64,000 nucleotides of DNA from an uncultured Clostridia bacterium. Lineage in GTDB: Bacteria > Bacillota > Clostridia > Oscillospirales > Ruminococcaceae. Position numbers and translations under genes: made by a program. Under the pieces are notes generated by a model. That model did no database searches. It had not been told where the DNA came from and worked only from the letters and a program-made list of their open reading frames with translations. The stretch is taken from the NCBI GenBank assembly GCA_947626755.1, contig CANQTP010000002.1, positions 54,469 through 118,468 of the forward strand, given 5' to 3'. Shown in pieces: positions 9,209 through 17,996 of the stretch (position 1 is its first letter; the number at the start of each line of letters is the position of its first letter).

Positions 9209-10081
9209 TTGGCTTCGGGAAATATGAAGGACATCAAACGGCGCATAAGGAGCGTCGAGTCCACAATGCAGATCACAAAGGCAATGGAGCTGGTGGCTTC
9301 CTCAAAACTGAGGAAGGCAAAGGAAAAGGCGGATAACGCCCGTCCCTACTTCAAGTCGCTGTACGAAACGATGTGCAATATTCAGGCGGAAAGCGCGGGA
9401 TTTTTCTCACAGTACATGAAAAAGCGCGAGGCTAAGACCGTCATGCTTGTTGTCATCGCAGGCGACAGAGGACTTGCGGGCGGCTTCAACTCCAATGTTC
9501 TGAAACTTGCGCAGGCCCGCATAGACGAGCTTAAAGCCGAAGGCAGCGCGGTGAAGATAACTGCAATCGGAAAGAAATCCGCAGAGTATTTCACAAAGCG
9601 CGGATATGATATTGCAGGCAGCTATATAAATGTTGCGGAAACCGTCAATATCTACAAGGCTGCAAGCATTTCCGACAGGATCGTTCACGCTTTTGTCAGC
9701 GGCGAAGTCGATCGGGTGGAACTGTTCAGAACAGAATATGTTTCTCCGCTTGTGCAAAGGGCGGAATACCTTCCGATCCTTCCGCTGGACATCAAAAAGG
9801 ACGATACGGAGAAGAAAAGCCTTGAACTGCCTATATATGAACCGTCACCGAGAGAGGTATTCGATTCGATCGTTCCGAAATATATAACGGGAATAATTTT
9901 CGGAGCGGTGGTAGACAGCTTCGCTTCCGAGCAGGCTGCCCGCAGGACCGCTATGGAATCCGCTTCGGACAATGCAAGCGAAATGATCTCGGGACTGTCG
10001 CTTCTCTACAACCGCGCCCGTCAGGCGTCCATTACCCAGGAGATCACCGAGATCGTGGGCGGAGCTTCGGCGCAGGAATAA
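9209..10081 (+). CDS. atpG: F0F1 ATP synthase subunit gamma
   Basis: The 290-residue central rotor shaft. It has the N-terminal helix MKDIKRRIRSVESTMQITKAMELVA and the C-terminal helix with LSLLYNRARQASITQEITEIVGGA, the family signature. The start is TTG at 9209, supported by AAAGGAGGG 8 nt upstream and by the conserved N terminus. A 109-bp gap separates it from atpD; that gap holds no gene I can recognise. Confidence 0.96.
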   Translation: MASGNMKDIKRRIRSVESTMQITKAMELVASSKLRKAKEKADNARPYFKSLYETMCNIQAESAGFFSQYMKKREAKTVMLVVIAGDRGLAGGFNSNVLKLAQARIDELKAEGSAVKITAIGKKSAEYFTKRGYDIAGSYINVAETVNIYKAASISDRIVHAFVSGEVDRVELFRTEYVSPLVQRAEYLPILPLDIKKDDTEKKSLELPIYEPSPREVFDSIVPKYITGIIFGAVVDSFASEQAARRTAMESASDNASEMISGLSLLYNRARQASITQEITEIVGGASAQE

Positions 10082-10151
10082 GCGCGGACGGTTTGAAAAA
10101 TTACTATTTAAAGGTTACTATTTACTATGTTTCCTTTGCTAATCAAAATAA

Positions 10152-11594
<1,443 letters not shown>

Positions 11595-11612
11595 GACGGG
11601 AGGCGCTTTTAT

Positions 11613-12020
11613 ATGGCAGCATTTTCGCTGAGCATAATAACTCCCGAAAAGATATTCTTTAACGGGGAAGTGGCTCAGATAATCGTCAGGACCACCGAAG
11701 GCGACATCGGAATACTGGCAAATCACACCAGATTGGTGGCTTCCCTGCCCTCGGGACCGTTAAAGGTAAAGCAGGAGGACGGAAGCTGGCGGACAGCGGC
11801 AGTTTCCACAGGACTGCTGAAAGTCGGCGGGAACAAGGTCTCCATTCTGGCAAACGCCGTTGAATGGGCGGACGAAATAGATATAGACTGGGCGAAACGT
11901 TCGGAGGAGGACGCTCGCCGCAGGCTCCGCGAAGAGCAGGATAAGCACGCTCTCGACATGGCGGAGCTGAAACTGAAGCGCGCGCTTAACAGAATAAGCG
12001 TGTACTCTTCGGGAAAATAA
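11613..12020 (+). CDS. atpC: F0F1 ATP synthase subunit epsilon
   Basis: The 135-residue epsilon subunit has an N-terminal beta sandwich (FSLSIITPEKIFFNGEVAQIIVRTTEGDIGIL) and a C-terminal two-helix domain rich in Arg, Glu and Ala. It couples and regulates F1 on the central stalk. It is the last gene of the operon, followed after 38 bp by a terminator-like structure and the promoter of the rpmG operon. Confidence 0.95.
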   Translation: MAAFSLSIITPEKIFFNGEVAQIIVRTTEGDIGILANHTRLVASLPSGPLKVKQEDGSWRTAAVSTGLLKVGGNKVSILANAVEWADEIDIDWAKRSEEDARRRLREEQDKHALDMAELKLKRALNRISVYSSGK

Positions 12021-12049
12021 GTTTTTTTTGCAAAAATTATAAAAAATGC

Positions 12050-12079
12050 TTGACAATTGCCTCTGCGGTGTGGTATAAT
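12050..12079 (+). promoter_or_regulatory. Promoter of rpmG-secE-nusG-rplK-rplA
   Basis: TTGACA (12050-12055), 18-nt spacer, TATAAT (12074-12079). Transcription should start near 12086 and produce a leader of about 210 nt. Confidence 0.85.
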
Positions 12080-12110
12080 ATTTATACCTCTTGCAGAGGC
12101 TTGTTTTTTT
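12059..12110 (+). terminator. Terminator-like hairpin overlapping the rpmG promoter
   Basis: GCCTCTGC (12059-12066) and GCAGAGGC (12093-12100) flank a 26-nt loop that contains the -10 box, followed by TTGTTTTTTT. A nested short hairpin CCTCT-TGC-AGAGG (12087-12099) precedes the same T run. For transcripts arriving from atpC either fold would act as an intrinsic terminator. Confidence 0.65.
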
Positions 12111-12296
12111 GTGTCCTTTTTTAGATACGGAACAGCTGCTTGGACGTCCCTGCGAGTCAGCCCGGACGGAGATGTGAGAGGGAGGCACAGGGGAAGGGTT
12201 CCCCTGCGATGGGGAAGAACTTAACCTGCAATGAATGATATTTCCAGAGGGAAAGTTTCCCCTGCGAGATCGAAACGCTAATTAGGAGGTGCCGAT
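12111..12296 (+). promoter_or_regulatory. Structured leader of the rpmG operon with three CCCTGCGA boxes
   Basis: The leader contains three hairpins: CGTCC..GGACG around 12145-12169, AGGGGAA-GGG-TTCCCCT near 12188-12205, and GGGAA-AGT-TTCCC near 12249-12261. Each carries a CCCTGCGA box in its 3' part or directly after it. No named ribosomal-protein leader or riboswitch was recognised. A regulatory role is inferred from length, structure and internal repetition. Confidence 0.5.
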
Positions 12297-12446
12297 ATGA
12301 GAGTAAAGGTAACATTGGCTTGTACCGAGTGCAAGCAGCGAAACTACAATACCAAGAAAAACAAGAAGAATGACCCCGACAGGCTTGAAATGAATAAGTA
12401 TTGTAAATTCTGCAAAAAGCATACTCTTCACAGGGAAACTAAGTAA
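12297..12446 (+). CDS. rpmG: 50S ribosomal protein L33, zinc-binding form
   Basis: A 49-residue protein beginning [17 protein letters not shown]. The two CxxC pairs (C9/C12 and C36/C39) mark the zinc-containing form. It lies first in the operon with secE and nusG, the usual Firmicutes arrangement. AGGAGG ends 8 nt before the ATG at 12297. Confidence 0.95.
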   Translation: MRVKVTLACTECKQRNYNTKKNKKNDPDRLEMNKYCKFCKKHTLHRETK

Positions 12447-12462
12447 GTGAGGTGTGAACAGA

Positions 12463-12762
12463 GTGGCTGAAGCTAAGAAAAAGTCCAAATCTTCAATTGT
12501 CGCTCAGGCTGAAGCAAAGGCAAACAAGATCGTAAACGACAGGGAAAAGGCTAAGAAAAGCAAGTCGGGCGCGAAAAAGCCGAACGGCATTGTAAAGTAT
12601 TTCAAGGACTTGAAAAGCGAGATCAAAAAGGTCACATGGCCTTCATGGAAAAAGGTTGTCAACAATACTGCAATAGTTCTGGTAGGAATGTGCATAAGCG
12701 GTATAGCAGTCTGGGCGATAGACAGCATACTGACGGCACTGCTGAGACTTGCAACAGGCTGA
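12463..12762 (+). CDS. secE: Protein translocase subunit SecE
   Basis: The 99-residue protein has a lysine-rich N-terminal extension of about 40 residues, then IVKYFKDLKSEIKKVTWPSW, the SecE signature, and a single membrane helix. It stabilises SecY in the Sec translocon. GTG at 12463 was chosen because GTGAGGTG lies 8 nt upstream; the in-frame GTG at 12454 lies inside that site. It sits between rpmG and nusG as expected. Confidence 0.93.
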   Translation: MAEAKKKSKSSIVAQAEAKANKIVNDREKAKKSKSGAKKPNGIVKYFKDLKSEIKKVTWPSWKKVVNNTAIVLVGMCISGIAVWAIDSILTALLRLATG

Positions 12763-12799
12763 TAAGCGTCCTGATCTATCATAAGAAAGGAATGGTCAT

Positions 12800-13342
12800 A
12801 TGTCAGAATCAGCAAAATGGTATGTCATTCACACTTATTCCGGATATGAGAATAAGGTCGCGCAGACGATAATGAAGGTAGTTGATAACCGTAATCTTCG
12901 CGATCTGATCGAAAAGGTTTTCGTTCCCACCGAAAAGGTCATGGAAATGAACGAAAAGAATCAGATGCATGAAGTTGAAAGGAAAAATTATCCCGGATAT
13001 GTTCTGGTGAAAATGATCCTTACCGACGATTCATGGTACGTTGTCCGCAATACAAGAGGCTGTACAGGATTTGTCGGACCCGGATCAAAGCCCGTTCCGC
13101 TCACCGATAAGGAAGCGGCGGCGATGGGTGTCGATCCCGATGAGAAGCCCGCATCAGTGGAAGTAAATTACAAGGTCGGAGGCAAGGTGAAGATCATCTC
13201 CGGTCCTATGGAAGGCATCGTAGGCGAAGTCGAAAGCGTGGATACCGAAAATATGACGGTAAACGTAAAGGTCTCCATGTTCGGCAGGGATACTACCGCG
13301 TCATTCGATATTTCAATGGTTGCGGCTTCCGATGAATATTGA
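12800..13342 (+). CDS. nusG: Transcription termination/antitermination factor NusG
   Basis: The 180-residue protein has an N-terminal NGN domain (AKWYVIHTYSGYENKVAQTI, FPGYV-like YPGYVLVKM, TRGCTGFVG) and a C-terminal KOW domain (KVKIISGPMEGIVGEVESV). It binds RNA polymerase and controls pausing and coupling with translation. Upstream AAGAAAGGAATG is the ribosome binding site. Confidence 0.96.
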   Translation: MSESAKWYVIHTYSGYENKVAQTIMKVVDNRNLRDLIEKVFVPTEKVMEMNEKNQMHEVERKNYPGYVLVKMILTDDSWYVVRNTRGCTGFVGPGSKPVPLTDKEAAAMGVDPDEKPASVEVNYKVGGKVKIISGPMEGIVGEVESVDTENMTVNVKVSMFGRDTTASFDISMVAASDEY

Positions 13343-13402
13343 TAAGAAATTAAGTGTTTAACCGAACTGTAATAGTTCTTAATTTACGGAGGTGCAAAAA
13401 AC

Positions 13403-13828
13403 ATGGCACAGAAAGTTGTAGGCTTGATAAAGCTTCAGATCGCAGCAGGTAAGGCAACTCCTGCTCCCCCTGTAGGACCGGCTCTCGGTCAGCATGGTGT
13501 AAACATCATGGCATTCACAAAGGAATTCAATGAAAGAACCAAGAATGATATAGGTCTTATAATCCCTGTTGTTATCACGGTTTATGCAGACCGTTCGTTC
13601 ACATTTATTACAAAGACTCCGCCGGCTGCCGTTCTTATCAAAAAGGCTATCGGTCTTGAAAGCGGCTCGGGCGTTCCCAATAAGACAAAGGTCGGAAAGA
13701 TCACCAAGGAGCAGGTCAGAAAGATCGCTGAGACCAAAATGCCCGATCTCAATGCGGCTAATGTTGAATCCGCTATGAGCATGATCGCAGGTACCTGCCG
13801 CTCAATGGGCGTTGAGGTAGTTGACTGA
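13403..13828 (+). CDS. rplK: 50S ribosomal protein L11
   Basis: The 141-residue protein has [28 protein letters not shown] at the N terminus and the C-terminal rRNA-binding domain ending in [14 protein letters not shown]. It forms part of the GTPase-associated centre of the large subunit. ACGGAGGTG precedes the ATG. Confidence 0.97.
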   Translation: MAQKVVGLIKLQIAAGKATPAPPVGPALGQHGVNIMAFTKEFNERTKNDIGLIIPVVITVYADRSFTFITKTPPAAVLIKKAIGLESGSGVPNKTKVGKITKEQVRKIAETKMPDLNAANVESAMSMIAGTCRSMGVEVVD

Positions 13829-13941
13829 TCCCGACGCAAATCTTCGCGGGACGGACGTTTCCCGTCGGTATAAAGTGGGAGGAACTATCCGCTAAAAGCT
13901 CCCGTTAAGGGACATTCACCACTAAAAGGAGGAAATTGATA
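13829..13941 (+). promoter_or_regulatory. Structured rplK-rplA spacer, candidate L1 control site
   Basis: The 113-nt spacer can form CGGGA..TCCCG near 13847-13867 and GGGAG..CTCCC near 13879-13905, followed by the rplA ribosome binding site. L1 is known to autoregulate by binding rRNA-like mRNA structures. Whether this is such a site is inference; no L1 motif was proven. Confidence 0.3.
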
Positions 13942-14637
13942 ATGAAACATGGTAAGAAATACAACGAAAGCGCAAAGATCGTTGACAGGAGCAAGCTTTA
14001 CGAGACAGAAGAAGCTCTTTCGCTTGCTTGTCAGAATGCAAAGGCAAAATTTGATGAAACAATAGAAGTTCACGTACGTCTGGGCGTTGACTCCCGTCAC
14101 GCAGACCAGCAGGTAAGAGGTGCGGTAGTTCTTCCTAACGGAACAGGCAAGAAAGTCCGCGTGCTTGTTTTCTGCAAAGAGGACAAGGAGGAAGCTGCAA
14201 AGGCAGCAGGTGCCGATTATGTAGGCGGCGCAGATCTTGTTGATAAGATCGTTAAGGAAAACTGGCTGGATTTTGACGTGTGCGTTGCTTCTCCCGATAT
14301 GATGGGCGTTGTCGGCAAGGCTGCAAGGATCCTCGGTCCCCGCGGCATGATGCCTAACCCCAAGGCGGGAACTGTTGCTCCCGACATTGCAAAGGCTGTT
14401 ACAGAAGCTAAGGCAGGTAAGATCGAGTACCGTCTTGACAAGACAAACATCATTCACTGTCCTATCGGAAAGGCTTCTTTCGGTGCAGAAAAGCTGGTAC
14501 AGAACTTCGACACACTGCTTGAAGCTATCGTAAAGGCAAAGCCTGCTGCTGCAAAGGGTACTTATATCAAGTCCTGCGTGGTAGCTTCCACAATGGGCGT
14601 TGGTATTCCCGTTTCTACAACGAAATACGGCGTCTGA
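13942..14637 (+). CDS. rplA: 50S ribosomal protein L1
   Basis: The 231-residue protein has [21 protein letters not shown] and the L1 signature [19 protein letters not shown] followed by [15 protein letters not shown]. It binds 23S rRNA at the L1 stalk. The ATG at 13942 has AAAGGAGG 9 nt upstream; an in-frame TTG at 13936 is less likely. The operon ends here: a terminator follows and no rplJ-rplL genes are seen. Confidence 0.97.
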   Translation: MKHGKKYNESAKIVDRSKLYETEEALSLACQNAKAKFDETIEVHVRLGVDSRHADQQVRGAVVLPNGTGKKVRVLVFCKEDKEEAAKAAGADYVGGADLVDKIVKENWLDFDVCVASPDMMGVVGKAARILGPRGMMPNPKAGTVAPDIAKAVTEAKAGKIEYRLDKTNIIHCPIGKASFGAEKLVQNFDTLLEAIVKAKPAAAKGTYIKSCVVASTMGVGIPVSTTKYGV

Positions 14638-14655
14638 AATATAAAAAGCATTATG

Positions 14656-14684
14656 CGGCTGTTCCTGCGGGGGCAGCCGTTTTT
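14656..14684 (+). terminator. Terminator after rplA
   Basis: CGGCTG (14656-14661) pairs with CAGCCG (14674-14679) across a GC-rich loop and is followed by T5. It closes the rpmG-rplA transcript. Confidence 0.85.
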
Positions 14685-14808
14685 GTATATTATTGCCAAA
14701 TAGTCATGGAATTTCCCCGCTTTTCCCCCATAAACATTCTGATTTTTACTTAATTGTATAGTTTATACTATGTGCTTTGTTGCTTTTAACCAAAAATTAA
14801 AAATCCTG

Positions 14809-14837
14809 TTGATATTTTTATAAATATATTGTATAAT
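14809..14837 (+). promoter_or_regulatory. Promoter of the EAL-beta-helix gene
   Basis: TTGATA (14809-14814), 17-nt spacer, TATAAT (14832-14837). The expected transcription start near 14844 rules out the open-frame start at 14829. The remaining sequence back to the rplA terminator shows nothing else recognisable. Confidence 0.85.
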
Positions 14838-14900
14838 TATTGTGTGAGGTTCTGTCTGCTTGAAAGTACGGATCCATATCCGATCTATTTTCTTTTATTG

Positions 14901-14937
14901 GGAGGAAATGCCCCCGCGGGCATATCGTTTGCTATGA
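14901..14937 (+). promoter_or_regulatory. Unusual translation start region: distant SD, hairpin and overlapping mini-ORF
   Basis: GGAGG (14901-14905) lies 28 nt before the gene's ATG at 14934, too far for normal use. Between them ATGCCC-CCGC-GGGCAT (14908-14923) can fold and shorten the distance to about 12 nt. The same bases hold a 9-codon ORF, ATG at 14908 (MPPRAYRLL), whose TGA overlaps the gene's ATG as ATGA (14934-14937). Translational coupling or hairpin-bridged initiation is inferred. Confidence 0.5.
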
Positions 14938-17900
14938 AAAATCATAAAAAAATGCCGGATCTGTTTATTATAATTTCTTATGTGGGGGTGATCCTGCTTG
15001 TCGCCGCTGTGCTGACAGCAGCTTTTGCAGCGCCGTACAGAGGCGCGGTGATAACTGCTTCCATAGTTTTTGCAGTGGGACTTATCTTCCTGCTGAATCA
15101 CATTTTCACAAAAATGAGAAACAATGCCGATGCCGTGGAAAAACTTGCGGAAAGCATTGACGATCATGCATGGATTTGCTACGACAAAGCTGCCGATGAA
15201 GCGCACATATCGGGGAATTTTGCAGGGATAACAGGCATAGACACTGTCGGAAGCACTATAGACAGCTCCGATCGGAAAAATCTGATGTCGGAACTTATTT
15301 CCTGCCCCGGGGACGCAGATAATGATGTTTATATGTCCGCAAAGCCCGAGGTGTGGTTCAGACTGCGTACATTTGACACTCCCAAGTACGAATATACCGT
15401 TATTACCGATGTTTCGGAATACGTTACCTGCAAGAATATAATCAAGAGCCTTAAATATTACGACAGCGACACGGGTCTGCTCTGCCGTGAAGCGTTCATC
15501 TCAAAACTCCGTTCCGTCACTTCCGCCGAGTACGGCACTATCGGTCTTGTAACGCTGCTGATAAGCGGGATCGATAAGGTGATCTCCTTTAACGGCACAG
15601 ACGCGGCGGATAAAGTTGTTGCAAAGACAGGCGCCGCCGTAAAACGCTACGAAAATCCCCACAATATCTTTGCGGGAAGAACGGCAACAAATGAATTCAG
15701 CGTGCTGCTTACGGATATTTACGACGAGGGCTGCAAAAAGTACGCAGATAAGCTTCTTGCCGCCGCCGAAGAAGCTCTCGGTGCGGAAGGCGCGGGATAT
15801 GCCCGTATCTACTGCGGCTTTGCGGTATTTACGAGCAATGCCGAAAACTACGAGAACGATGCGGGAAATATGCTTGCTTCATCGGCTTATGCGGCTTACA
15901 GCGCAAAAAGTTCCGCTTCGGGAACGCCTGTTGCTTTCGATAATGAAAGCTATGCCACAAGTGCGTTTGATTTCAAGAAGATACAGGTGTTCAACACCGT
16001 TATCGGCGAAAACCGCATACGCTACAATTTCCAGCCTATAGTTGATGCGGGAACAGGCGATATATTTGCCTATGAAGCGCTTATGCGTCCCGAGGAGATC
16101 AGCGGCATCAAGCTTTCTCCGCTTGAGACCATAAGCATTGCAGAAAAACAGGGCATGACTGCCGAGATCGAAAAGCTGACTTTCTCAAATACCATCGCTT
16201 TCCTTTCGGAAAATCAGGATATTTTCCGCAGCAGAAAGCTTTTTGTAAACAGCATACCGAATTGCCTGCTGCCCGAGTCGGACTATCACAGGATATTCGA
16301 TGAATACAGCGGTATCTTTGACAAATTGGTTGTGGAAGTTACCGAGGGCTGCCAGATCTCTCAGGAAAATATCGATCTTCTCCGCCGAAGATACAAGGAT
16401 AAGCGCGCACAGATCGCTCTTGACGACTACGGAACGGGATATGCAAACGAGTCCTCGCTTATCTCCATCAAGCCCGACTACATAAAGATAGACCGTTCGC
16501 TCCTCAGCGGCATTGATTCCGACAGCAGCAAGCAGCTGCTTGTTGGAAACATGATAACATTTGCCAAGAAGCATGGCATAAAAGTCCTTGCGGAAGGCGT
16601 TGAAACAAGGGGAGAGTTAGAGTCGGTAATTACTCTGGGAGTCGATCTTATACAGGGTTACTACACAAGCAAGCCGAACGCCGTTCTGCTGCTTGATATT
16701 CCTTCGGACATAAAGAATGAGATCCTTGACATAAACATCAAGAGCGTCGGCTATGCCCGCAAGACCTTCAACCTTGACACTCAGGAGCCCGTTGACGCTG
16801 TTGCGTTGGCGGTAAGGGGCTACACCGATATAAATGTAAGAACTTCTCCCGTATACATAAAGGGCGAATCCACCCGCGCCATAACTATGCGCATAAACTT
16901 TGAGGACGGCTACAGCGGCACTGTCAACATCAAGGACGTAAACTTTGACGGCATGGACGGTCCTGTTATGACCCTCGGAAAAGAATGCGAAGTTATGCTC
17001 AGCACGGAAGGAAACTGCTATTTCTCCTATGAAGGTATACGCGTTCCCGAAACGAGCAGGTTTATCCTGACGGGAAAAGGCAGCCTGAACATTGACGCTG
17101 CGGGAAACAACGGCGTTATCATCGGCGGCGGCTGTCAGCAGGATTTCGGAAAACTGTTGATAGACATTGACGGCGATGTGAATATCACTTCCAAAGGCGA
17201 CAGCATTGTAGGTATCGGCGGCGGAGTCGGCGGAAAGGATTCTTCAATCGAGATCGTAAGAGGAGAGATCTCCGCAAATCTGCGCGGCGCGTCCGTTGTG
17301 GGAATCGGCGCAATATCGGGCAATGCAAACATCAAGATCTATGATACGAAGATCGGCTTTGAAAGCTCGGGACAAAGTGTTGTTGCCGTCGGTTCAAAGA
17401 ACGGCGTTGTTTCCATTGAATGCAAGACGGAGATCACTGCCGATTGCTCGGGCGACAACTGCTGCGTTATCGGAACTCTTGAAAACGGCAGCGGACTTGT
17501 TTCCATTCAGGACGGAAACTACGATCTTGCGATCCATGCTAAAAATTCCGTTGCCATCGGCGCAATGGGCGGCAAGACCGATGTTACCGTAAATTCGGGA
17601 TATTTCGATCTTGTCTGCGAAGGCAACACCGCCGTCGGAATAGGCGACGCCTTCGGCTCGGAGACAATTAACATCGTAAACGGCATTTTCAATATCCACA
17701 CAGCTTCGGGAAATGAATTCCCTATCGGAACGAAAAACGGCAAGACCGTTATCCACAGCGGAAATATTTTCACCGACAGCATAGAAGAGATACGCTCGGT
17801 AAGTCCTTTCGGCGATCCGCTTGAAAAACGCAGGATCGACACGGCTCAGAGTTTCAGACGATCCATCGTTTACGGCGGAAGCGAATATACTTATTCCGCA

Positions 17901-17969
17901 GATCCCGCGCCGGGCGAGGATCACATAACCGTATATCTTCCGGTGGGATACAATCTCAAATCCGTATAA
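14934..17969 (+). CDS. Membrane EAL phosphodiesterase fused to a beta-helix-like repeat domain
   Basis: A 1011-residue protein. Residues 11-32 and 37-56 form two membrane helices. Residues about 175-345 are a degenerate GGDEF domain in which the signature reads RTATNEF. Residues about 355-600 are an EAL domain with E381-A-L, D497/D498 in LDDYGTGY, K518 and E554 in LAEGVET, so c-di-GMP hydrolysis is likely. Residues about 610-1011 hold eight repeats of 28-30 residues with consensus G-x-S-V-V-x-I-G (about 725, 755, 785, 813, 841, 869, 897, 926), predicted as a beta-solenoid. It resembles Cthe_2159-type carbohydrate-binding beta-helices, but with two helices this part should be cytoplasmic. I do not recall this architecture. 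It ends 27 bp before the PPK2 gene, probably in one operon. Confidence 0.8.
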   Translation: MKNHKKMPDLFIIISYVGVILLVAAVLTAAFAAPYRGAVITASIVFAVGLIFLLNHIFTKMRNNADAVEKLAESIDDHAWICYDKAADEAHISGNFAGITGIDTVGSTIDSSDRKNLMSELISCPGDADNDVYMSAKPEVWFRLRTFDTPKYEYTVITDVSEYVTCKNIIKSLKYYDSDTGLLCREAFISKLRSVTSAEYGTIGLVTLLISGIDKVISFNGTDAADKVVAKTGAAVKRYENPHNIFAGRTATNEFSVLLTDIYDEGCKKYADKLLAAAEEALGAEGAGYARIYCGFAVFTSNAENYENDAGNMLASSAYAAYSAKSSASGTPVAFDNESYATSAFDFKKIQVFNTVIGENRIRYNFQPIVDAGTGDIFAYEALMRPEEISGIKLSPLETISIAEKQGMTAEIEKLTFSNTIAFLSENQDIFRSRKLFVNSIPNCLLPESDYHRIFDEYSGIFDKLVVEVTEGCQISQENIDLLRRRYKDKRAQIALDDYGTGYANESSLISIKPDYIKIDRSLLSGIDSDSSKQLLVGNMITFAKKHGIKVLAEGVETRGELESVITLGVDLIQGYYTSKPNAVLLLDIPSDIKNEILDINIKSVGYARKTFNLDTQEPVDAVALAVRGYTDINVRTSPVYIKGESTRAITMRINFEDGYSGTVNIKDVNFDGMDGPVMTLGKECEVMLSTEGNCYFSYEGIRVPETSRFILTGKGSLNIDAAGNNGVIIGGGCQQDFGKLLIDIDGDVNITSKGDSIVGIGGGVGGKDSSIEIVRGEISANLRGASVVGIGAISGNANIKIYDTKIGFESSGQSVVAVGSKNGVVSIECKTEITADCSGDNCCVIGTLENGSGLVSIQDGNYDLAIHAKNSVAIGAMGGKTDVTVNSGYFDLVCEGNTAVGIGDAFGSETINIVNGIFNIHTASGNEFPIGTKNGKTVIHSGNIFTDSIEEIRSVSPFGDPLEKRRIDTAQSFRRSIVYGGSEYTYSADPAPGEDHITVYLPVGYNLKSV

Positions 17970-17996
17970 GATCAATTAAGAAGGGGAGAGGATACT

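Noticed and set aside
14829..14933. Longer N terminus for the EAL-beta-helix protein
   Set aside because: The extension covers the -10 box at 14832-14837, so it cannot be transcribed from that promoter; it also lacks a ribosome binding site.
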